A stretch of 64,000 nt of DNA from JAPPOI01 sp028818055 (lineage in GTDB: Bacteria; Pseudomonadota; Alphaproteobacteria; Rhodobacterales; Rhodobacteraceae), in contig OZ253954.1 of the NCBI GenBank assembly GCA_965267405.1, positions 992,001 through 1,056,000 of the forward strand, in the 5' to 3' direction. Below the pieces are notes generated by a model. It made no database searches. It was not told where the DNA came from and saw only the letters and a list, made by a program, of their open reading frames with translations. Position 1 is the stretch's first letter. Every line of letters begins with the position of its first letter. A program made the position numbers and the translations under genes. This document shows positions 58,087-64,000 of this stretch, piece by piece.

Positions 58087-59598
58087 ATGTCATCTTGGAT
58101 CCGTCTTGATGGAAGTGACAACGTCGTTACAGCGACACGTGCCCTAGAGGTCGGGCACAGCGAAGAAGGAATAACGACCACCTCGTTGGTTCCCAAAGGT
58201 CACAAGATTGCGACCGCAGAGCTTTCGCCTGGCGATGAGATTCGCAAGTACGCGCAAATCATCGGGTATGCCTCCGCCAAGATTTCGGTAGGGGATCACG
58301 TCCACACCCATAACTGCGATTTTCGAAACACGGACCACACCTACGAATTTGGAACTGATCTTCGGCCGGTCGCAAATGTTCCGGAAGCCGACCGCGATAC
58401 ATTTATGGGGTTTCGCCGCGAGAATGGCCGTGTGGGAACGCGCAACTACATCGCGATCATCACAAGTGTGAATTGCTCAGCAACCGCCGCACGCATGATC
58501 GCAGATCATTTCACGCCGGACATCATGGCCAACTATCCGAACGTCGACGGAGTTGTTGCCTTTGTTCATGGCACCGGTTGCGGGATGGCGGGGTCAGGCG
58601 ATGGTTTTGAAGCCCTTCAACGCGTCATGTGGGGTTACGCCAAGCATCCGAACCACGCCGGTGTCTTGATGGTTGGGTTAGGCTGCGAAATGAACCAGAT
58701 CGACTGGTTGCTCGACGCTTATGGCTTGAAGCAGGGTCCATTGTTTCAGACCATGAACATCCAGAATGTCGCCGGTTTGAGACGGACCGTTGAACTCGGC
58801 ATCGAGAAAATCAATGCCATGCTTCCACTTGCAAATGAGGTGTCACGTTCAATTTGCCCGGTATCCGAGCTGAAAGTGGCCCTCCAGTGCGGAGGATCAG
58901 ATGCGTGGTCCGGAATTACCGCGAACCCTGCATTGGGATATGCTTGCGATCTGCTGGCAGCCCAGGGTGCAACTGGTGTTCTGGCCGAAACTCCCGAAAT
59001 TTATGGCGCTGAGCATCTTCTGACCCGTCGCGCGGCCAGTCCTGAAGTCGGCGAAAGGCTGATCAACCTTATCCGTTGGTGGGAGGACTATACCGAGCGA
59101 AATCACGGATCGATGGATAACAACCCGTCCCCCGGAAACAAGAAAGGCGGATTGACCACAATCCTCGAAAAGTCCCTAGGTGCTGCAGCCAAGGGCGGGA
59201 CGTCTCCGTTGAACGGCGTTTATAAATACGCTGAGGAAGTTCGCGCAAATGGCTTCACCTTCATGGACAGCCCCGGTTACGACCCGGCGTCTGTGACCGG
59301 TCAAATCGCAGGAGGCTGCAATCTGGTTTGCTTCACGACCGGTCGAGGTTCCGCCTTTGGTTCGAAGCCTGCTCCGACCATCAAAGTTGCCACAAACTCG
59401 GACATGTATCAGCGGATGATTGACGACATGGATGTCAACGCCGGGACCATCCTGAGCGGAGACAGCAGCGTCGAGGAAAAGGGACGCGAGATTTATGAAC
59501 TCTTCCTGAAGATAGCTTCAGGCGATGCATCAAAATCCGAAGCCCAAGGCCTAGGCGATTACGAGTTTGTTCCTTGGCAGATTGGAGCAGTGATGTGA
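58087..59598 (+). CDS. uxaA: Altronate dehydratase (UxaA type, SAF plus GD/AH domain)
   Basis: A 503-residue dehydratase of the UxaA/GarD family. The N-terminal SAF domain (SWIRLDGSDNVVTATRALEV, DHVHTHNCDF) is fused to the C-terminal catalytic domain with GFRRENGRVGTRNYIAIITS, HGTGCGMAGSGDGFEALQRV, LQCGGSDAWSGITANPALGY and the metal-site NNPSPGNKKGGLTTILEKS. It should convert D-altronate to 2-keto-3-deoxygluconate. Galactarate or other aldonates are possible. The ATG at 58087 follows AACAGGGAC. The stop overlaps the PhyH gene's GTG. Confidence 0.88.
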   Translation: MSSWIRLDGSDNVVTATRALEVGHSEEGITTTSLVPKGHKIATAELSPGDEIRKYAQIIGYASAKISVGDHVHTHNCDFRNTDHTYEFGTDLRPVANVPEADRDTFMGFRRENGRVGTRNYIAIITSVNCSATAARMIADHFTPDIMANYPNVDGVVAFVHGTGCGMAGSGDGFEALQRVMWGYAKHPNHAGVLMVGLGCEMNQIDWLLDAYGLKQGPLFQTMNIQNVAGLRRTVELGIEKINAMLPLANEVSRSICPVSELKVALQCGGSDAWSGITANPALGYACDLLAAQGATGVLAETPEIYGAEHLLTRRAASPEVGERLINLIRWWEDYTERNHGSMDNNPSPGNKKGGLTTILEKSLGAAAKGGTSPLNGVYKYAEEVRANGFTFMDSPGYDPASVTGQIAGGCNLVCFTTGRGSAFGSKPAPTIKVATNSDMYQRMIDDMDVNAGTILSGDSSVEEKGREIYELFLKIASGDASKSEAQGLGDYEFVPWQIGAVM

Positions 59599-60497
59599 CC
59601 CGCGAATTTCTGTCAGACGACCAAATCTCATTCTATGACCAAAATGGGTACGTTGTTCTTAAACGGCATCTGCCGCAGGAGTGGCTGGATCGAATTCATG
59701 CTGAGATAAGGCGTTTTGAAGAAGAAGCGCGTGGCATGGAGGCGTCCAATGATCGATTGGATCTTGAAGATTCTCACTCGCCAGATGATCCGCGCCTTCG
59801 CCGGATTAAACTGCCCCACACCATCAGCGATGACATGCGGGAACTGATGTATTCGGACCTGATCCTCGGCCCAGCGCGCGACCTGATTGGGCCCGATCTT
59901 CGCCTGCACACATCAAAACTGAACATGAAATCTGCCGGATACGGTGCGGCGATTGAGTGGCATCAGGACTATGCGTTCTATCCGCACACAAACGACGACA
60001 TTCTTGCCATCGGTGTGATCATTGACGACATGGCCCATGAGAATGGTCCGCTGATGGTGTTCCCAGGTTCGCACAAAGGTCCGGTCTACGACCATCACTC
60101 TGATGGTGTGTTCGCTGGCGGGTTTGTGCCTTCAGACGTAGGTTTGGACACAAAAGACGCCGTCGAACTGACAGGGCCGGCCGGATCAATCAGCATCCAC
60201 CATGGCCGAATTGTCCACGGATCGGCCTTGAATACCAGCGACCGATCTCGTCGGATTTTGTTTTACGAGATGATGGCCGCCGATGCGTTTCCGATCATGG
60301 GGTCGATGACGAAGTGGGACGGGATCGAGGACTACGACACTCGAATGCTGTGCGGCACGCCTACGAAGAACCCACGACTTAAGGATATTCCAGTGCGCAT
60401 TCCGCAGCCGCAGCCGGATGTACCGATTTCAATCTATGAAATTCAAAAAGGCCTCAAAAGCAGAGCTTTTGATCGCCTGACCGAGAAGGACAAGTAG
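59595..60497 (+). CDS. Phytanoyl-CoA dioxygenase (PhyH)-family non-haem iron oxygenase
   Basis: A 300-residue Fe(II)/2-oxoglutarate oxygenase. The metal triad is in AIEWHQDYAFYP (His123, Asp125) and SIHHGRIVHGS (His208), with the 2-oxoglutarate Arg in SDRSRRILFYEM. The GTG at 59595 overlaps the uxaA stop (GTGA) and has a GGAG seven bases upstream; a TTG at 59574 would add seven residues. An oxygenase inside a hexuronate operon is unexpected. It may hydroxylate or demethylate a modified uronate before it enters the pathway. Substrate unknown. Confidence 0.85.
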   Translation: MTREFLSDDQISFYDQNGYVVLKRHLPQEWLDRIHAEIRRFEEEARGMEASNDRLDLEDSHSPDDPRLRRIKLPHTISDDMRELMYSDLILGPARDLIGPDLRLHTSKLNMKSAGYGAAIEWHQDYAFYPHTNDDILAIGVIIDDMAHENGPLMVFPGSHKGPVYDHHSDGVFAGGFVPSDVGLDTKDAVELTGPAGSISIHHGRIVHGSALNTSDRSRRILFYEMMAADAFPIMGSMTKWDGIEDYDTRMLCGTPTKNPRLKDIPVRIPQPQPDVPISIYEIQKGLKSRAFDRLTEKDK

Positions 60498-60498
60498 C

Positions 60499-61386
60499 AT
60501 GACGAAACCACGAATTGGATTTATTGGGCTTGGATTGATGGGCGCGGCGATGGTCGGTCGACTTCAAGATCAGGGGTACGAAATCACCGTCCTTGCAAAC
60601 CGATCGCGCGCCAACGTGGATGCCGCTGTGGCTCGTGGAGCAAGCGAAGTTGGAAGCGCAAAGGATGTTGCTGAAGCCAGCGATATTGTCATGTTGTGTA
60701 TGGGAACATCCGACCATGTCGAAAGCCGGATGCGGGGCGCGGACGGTGTAATTGCCGGGCTATCTGAAGGTGATGTCGTAATTGACTTCGGAACATCACT
60801 GCCCGGATCTACTCGTGCATTGGGAAGCGAAGTGGCTGAGGTCGGCGCGACAATGCTCGATGCACCATTGGGCCGAACACCCGCTCATGCGAAAGACGGG
60901 CTCCTCAACATCATGTGTTCCGGAGAAAAAACAGCGTTCGACAAGGTCGAGCCCGTGCTGAGCGATCTTGGCGAAAACGTCTTTCACCTTGGCGACCTTG
61001 GCAGCGGCCACACCATCAAATTGATCAACAACTTCTTCGGCATGACTGTGGCAAACGCTATGGCCGAGGCTTTTGCGATGGCTGATGTGATGGGGGTTAA
61101 TCGCAAAGAACTGTACGATGTCATGGCGGCGGGACCGCTAAAGTCTGGTATGATGGACTTTGTGACCGGCTACGCTCTCGAAGGAGACCCCAACCAACTT
61201 GCATTCGCGATCAAAAATGCAGCCAAGGATGTCGGGTATTATACGAAGATGGCCTCGGACGCAGGCGTTGACAGCATCATGTCAAAAAGTGCGCTGACCG
61301 GACTGACAAGCGCGATGGATGATGGTCGCTCTGACGACATGGTTTCGCAGATGGTCGACTTCTACGTGAAGCGTTACAAAGGCTGA
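60499..61386 (+). CDS. Beta-hydroxyacid dehydrogenase (3-hydroxyisobutyrate/tartronate-semialdehyde type)
   Basis: A 295-residue NAD(P)-dependent beta-hydroxyacid dehydrogenase. It has IGFIGLGLMGAAMVGRLQDQ, the DAPLGRTPAHAKDGLLNIMC substrate loop, and the catalytic Lys in GHTIKLINNFFGMTVANAMA. Closest types are tartronate-semialdehyde reductase and 3-hydroxyisobutyrate dehydrogenase. It lies one base after PhyH and 8 before the kinase, so it is a step of the same pathway, possibly on a C3 or sugar-derived acid. Confidence 0.83.
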   Translation: MTKPRIGFIGLGLMGAAMVGRLQDQGYEITVLANRSRANVDAAVARGASEVGSAKDVAEASDIVMLCMGTSDHVESRMRGADGVIAGLSEGDVVIDFGTSLPGSTRALGSEVAEVGATMLDAPLGRTPAHAKDGLLNIMCSGEKTAFDKVEPVLSDLGENVFHLGDLGSGHTIKLINNFFGMTVANAMAEAFAMADVMGVNRKELYDVMAAGPLKSGMMDFVTGYALEGDPNQLAFAIKNAAKDVGYYTKMASDAGVDSIMSKSALTGLTSAMDDGRSDDMVSQMVDFYVKRYKG

Positions 61387-61394
61387 TCCGACCT

Positions 61395-62258
61395 GTGACG
61401 CGCGTTGCCTGCATAGGGGAAGCGATGATCGAACTGTCGATGCAAATCGCATCGGCTTCGGTCTCGGTTGCAGGCGATTCACTGAATACGGCCATCTACC
61501 TGAAGCGCTCGGCGCCCGAAATCGATGTCGACTACATTACCCAGCTGGGGGATGACACGTTTTCTGTGCGCATACGCGATTTTATCGCCGCGGAAGGCAT
61601 CGGCACGGACCGAATTTCAACCGAAGTCGGTGGTCTGCCTGGCCTTTACGCCATTGCGCTGGACGAAAACGGGGAGCGTTCATTCACATATTGGCGGAGC
61701 AATTCGGCAGCCCGAAGGATTTTTGCCGACGGAGATTTCTCACGATTAGAAGGGTATGACCTGATCTACTTATCAGGAATATCGATGGCAATTCTTTCGC
61801 CAGAGACACGAGAGCGTCTGGTTGACTACCTAAAGTCCTGTGGCATTCCAATTGCATACGATAGCAATCACCGCCCCGCACTTTGGAACAGCCCTGAAGA
61901 CGCTCAAGCCATCAACAGTGAACTCTGGGGCTTTGCTGCCATCCCTCTACCATCCGTGGATGACGAGATGAAGCTTTTTGGTGAGACCGCAAAACAAGTT
62001 AAGGCGCGGTGCAGCAATTTCTCGGGCATCGGGGCTTTGAAATGTGGTGCCGAAGGGCCCCATTCAATTGGTGAAGAGGTCAATCAAGCCTATCCAGAGG
62101 TTGCCAAAATCGTTGATACGACCGCTGCCGGTGACAGCTTCAACGGTGGGTATTTGGCTGCAAAACTAACGGGCTCTTCTCAGGCCGACGCGCTTATGGC
62201 CGGGCACTTGCTTGCTTCAAGAGTTATTCAAACCCGCGGCGCCATCATTCGGCGATGA
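61395..62258 (+). CDS. kdgK: 2-keto-3-deoxygluconate kinase-like PfkB kinase
   Basis: A 287-residue PfkB kinase. It has ACIGEAMIELS at the start, YAIALDENGERSFTYWRSNS (typical of KdgK, as substrate-site residues), PIAYDSNHRPALW and the catalytic-loop DTTAAGDSFNGGYLAAKLTG. It would phosphorylate 2-keto-3-deoxygluconate to KDPG, the next step after uxaA. The start is GTG at 61395. The usual aldolase (eda) is not in the window. The last bases overlap the convergent oxidoreductase gene. Confidence 0.86.
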   Translation: MTRVACIGEAMIELSMQIASASVSVAGDSLNTAIYLKRSAPEIDVDYITQLGDDTFSVRIRDFIAAEGIGTDRISTEVGGLPGLYAIALDENGERSFTYWRSNSAARRIFADGDFSRLEGYDLIYLSGISMAILSPETRERLVDYLKSCGIPIAYDSNHRPALWNSPEDAQAINSELWGFAAIPLPSVDDEMKLFGETAKQVKARCSNFSGIGALKCGAEGPHSIGEEVNQAYPEVAKIVDTTAAGDSFNGGYLAAKLTGSSQADALMAGHLLASRVIQTRGAIIRR

Positions 62259-63459
62259 GATGAGCAAGGTCAGCACCGCCAATCATCTCCAGCAATGACT
62301 TTTTCGAATCGGGATCGTTCGCAGCCTTCGCCAATTCAGTGCCTAGCGGATCTTGCAGTGAACGTCCTGCTGCAGTTTCGGACCGGCAAAAATCCAGCCA
62401 TGCGACAAGCGCCGACATCAAGGCGGGTGACTGTTCATGTGACGCAATCCGATCACGCATCGTGTCCAAAATGCGATATGGCAACTTTTCCGAGCCATCC
62501 ATCGCAATCTGTCTTAATCGATGTCGAATGAGAGGATTTTCAAATCGTTCAATAAGGGATTTTGCATACTCGGCAGCTTGATCCTGAATATCTTCCGGCA
62601 AAGTTTCGCGAGCTTCCTGCATAAGTGCCGCCGCCATTTCACGAAGAGACGGGTCCGCAATCGCTTGGTGCACAAACTCGTGCCCAGCAAGGGTTCCAGC
62701 GTAAGCTAGATATGAATGAGCCCCATTGAGCATGCGCAGCTTGCGGGTTTCGTGGGGACCAACGTCGGAGACTATTTGAGCTCCCGGCCAGTCTGGCCTG
62801 TCGGCACTAAACAAATCCTCGATCACCCACTCTTTGAATGGTTCACACGGAACGGCCATTGGATCCTGTGTCTCTGTCCGCAGATCGTCGGTCGTCGCGG
62901 GCGTGATACGATCAACCATGGCGTTGGGGAACGAAACTTCGCAGTCGATCGAAAGGCCAGCGGCTGTGGCGAAAGACTGCACGGCATCGCGAAGAACATC
63001 GCCGTTCGCATTTCTGTTGTCGCAGGACATCACCGTGACTGGCGTAGATCGTTTTGCCAAGCCCTGTGCGAGGAAACCGATAAGAGTTTTGGGTGTGTCG
63101 CCTTCCAGATCGTGCCGAATTTCCGGGTCATCCAAATTGAGTGACCCGTTTGAATTCAGGTGATACCCCTTCTCTGTCACCGTCGCGGAAATGATGTGAA
63201 CGTCTGGGTCGGTCAGTTCTTCAAGAACAAGTTCAGGTTCCTCGGCAGCGACCAGCACCCGATCTATCACTGAAATCTTTTTGTAACCTATTCCTTGGAT
63301 CGCGAGCGTGTATGCGAAGTTTTGCGCCGCAAGTCCGTCGCGGACGGTTGCCGTCCGAAGCGAAACTCCGGTAATCGCCCATCCGCCAGCGTCCTGGGTG
63401 TATTCCGCCAGATGTGCCCGAAAAAAGTTTCCGGGTCCAAAATGCAAAATACGCTTCAT
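62245..63459 (-). CDS. Mannitol-dehydrogenase-family hexuronate oxidoreductase (UxaB/UxuB-like)
   Basis: A 404-residue member of the mannitol-dehydrogenase family. The NAD motif is at ILHFGPGNFFRAHLAEYTQD and the catalytic region is RKLRMLNGAHSYLAYAGTLA. It reduces tagaturonate to altronate or fructuronate to mannonate. Because uxaA (altronate) and uxaC are present and mannonate dehydratase is not, the tagaturonate/altronate reaction is favoured here, but sequence alone does not decide. It is shorter than E. coli UxuB (about 486). The ATG at 63459 overlaps the uxaC stop as ATGA. Confidence 0.83.
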   Translation of the reverse strand: MKRILHFGPGNFFRAHLAEYTQDAGGWAITGVSLRTATVRDGLAAQNFAYTLAIQGIGYKKISVIDRVLVAAEEPELVLEELTDPDVHIISATVTEKGYHLNSNGSLNLDDPEIRHDLEGDTPKTLIGFLAQGLAKRSTPVTVMSCDNRNANGDVLRDAVQSFATAAGLSIDCEVSFPNAMVDRITPATTDDLRTETQDPMAVPCEPFKEWVIEDLFSADRPDWPGAQIVSDVGPHETRKLRMLNGAHSYLAYAGTLAGHEFVHQAIADPSLREMAAALMQEARETLPEDIQDQAAEYAKSLIERFENPLIRHRLRQIAMDGSEKLPYRILDTMRDRIASHEQSPALMSALVAWLDFCRSETAAGRSLQDPLGTELAKAANDPDSKKSLLEMIGGADLAHLIAE

Positions 63460-64000
63460 AGTTTGTAGCAATCCCTAGCGAGGTCTGTAGCCAGAAGTTT
63501 GGCAATGTCGCTCGCCGTCGATCGATCAAAGTAACCGCGCTGAACTTGACCAGCCAAATGCTCGGCTACTCCGCGCCGCCATACGTCGTGCCGTGCCGGT
63601 ATCGAAAGAAACGCGCGGGTATCATCGTTGAAACCGGCAAGGTTCCAATATCCGGCTGTTTCAACCACGGTATCAAAGAAACGCGCAATTCCGGCTGGGC
63701 TATCATGAAACCACCAGGGTGGGCCGATGCGCAACGAAGGCCAATGCCCGGCCATCGGTGCCAATTCGCGCGCATAGGTGCTTTCATCCAGTGTGAACAA
63801 TATCAAGCGAAAGTTCGGGTGATTGCCGATGTCGTTCAAGAGAGGTTCAAGACCTTTTACCCAATCGGTCGATATTGGGATGTCTGCCCCTTTGTCTCGG
63901 CCAAACCTCTGGAAAATTTCATTGTTCGAATTGCGATGGCTTCCGCCATGAAGCTGCATCACCAAACCGTCTTCGACGGACATCCTTGCCATTTCAATCA
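63456..64000 (-). CDS. uxaC: Uronate isomerase, C-terminal part (cut by window edge)
   Basis: The last about 180 residues of uronate isomerase, which interconverts glucuronate/fructuronate and galacturonate/tagaturonate. The visible segment MQLHGGSHRNSNNEIFQRFG and GLEPLLNDIGNHPNFRLILF, then WWFHDSPAGIARFFDTVVET and DDTRAFLSIPARHDVWRRG, are the family's C-terminal blocks. The frame stays open to base 64000, so the start lies outside. It overlaps uxaB/uxuB by four bases and is transcribed with it. The full enzyme is about 470 residues. Confidence 0.9.
   Translation of the reverse strand, partial: IEMARMSVEDGLVMQLHGGSHRNSNNEIFQRFGRDKGADIPISTDWVKGLEPLLNDIGNHPNFRLILFTLDESTYARELAPMAGHWPSLRIGPPWWFHDSPAGIARFFDTVVETAGYWNLAGFNDDTRAFLSIPARHDVWRRGVAEHLAGQVQRGYFDRSTASDIAKLLATDLARDCYKL

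Noticed and set aside
1..64000. tRNA, rRNA, CRISPR, prophage or IS elements
   Set aside because: No cloverleaf-like intergenic sequence, repeat-spacer array, transposase or integrase frame was seen; intergenic gaps are short.

Overview
The window looks like a piece of chromosome from a marine alphaproteobacterium of the Rhodobacteraceae (Roseobacter-type). The reasons are the ethylmalonyl-CoA pathway genes (ccrA, ecm, mch, mcl2), the gene order mdh / sucCD-sucA-sucB-lpd / sdhCDAB, many TRAP and betaine-type catabolic genes, and a moderate-to-high GC content. No rRNA, tRNA, IS element, phage gene or CRISPR array was seen.

Region 1 (1-11.5 kb) holds the start of ccrA (partial, minus strand), a PlsB-like acyltransferase, a small membrane protein and ecm. 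It continues with a decayed partial copy of deoD, an AlkX/YcaQ-type DNA glycosylase, an intact deoD, a GNAT acetyltransferase, creD, a BNR-repeat propeller protein and a surface-type lipoprotein.

Region 2 (11.6-32.5 kb) is the core respiratory block. The sdh operon (sdhC-sdhD-sdhA-three small lipoproteins-sdhB) is followed by mcl2-nnrU-mch (ethylmalonyl-CoA pathway), a TauE-type permease, mdh, a glycosyltransferase/methyltransferase pair, and sucC-x-sucD-x-sucA-sucB-MAPEG-lpdA, in which two exported proteins of unknown function are translationally coupled to the enzymes. The sdh and suc promoter regions share the palindrome TGTGATCACA (one copy at sdh, two at suc), which suggests one regulator for both.

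Region 3 (32.6-40.3 kb) has an FMN-dependent L-lactate dehydrogenase, an exported protein, ribosomal protein L25, and a LacI regulator with a PfkB kinase and a class II aldolase. Two near-identical perfect palindromes flank the regulator gene. A metallo-beta-lactamase-fold hydrolase and a Gfo/Idh/MocA oxidoreductase follow.

Region 4 (40.3-50.8 kb) is the most unusual part. It is a divergent pair of tightly overlapping operons around an RpiR-type regulator. One arm encodes a dimethylglycine-dehydrogenase-like FAD/GcvT enzyme, an MDR oxidoreductase, a DddQ-like cupin with the DMSP-lyase metal site, two enolase-superfamily enzymes and a class III aminotransferase. The other encodes the regulator, a Rieske betaine-demethylase-like oxygenase, a GFA (formaldehyde) protein and a CMD-family protein. 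Together they look like a pathway for an N-methylated or sulfonium osmolyte whose substrate cannot be fixed from sequence.

Region 5 (50.8-64 kb) is a sugar-acid catabolic locus around a GntR/FCD regulator. A 2-hydroxyacid dehydrogenase, FAH-family hydrolase and SDR lie on one side. A TRAP transporter with enlarged membrane subunits, altronate dehydratase, a PhyH-family oxygenase, a beta-hydroxyacid dehydrogenase and a KDG-type kinase lie on the other, followed by convergent uxaB/uxuB-like and uxaC (partial). The enzymes fit hexuronate (galacturonate-type) breakdown, with several extra steps of unknown purpose.
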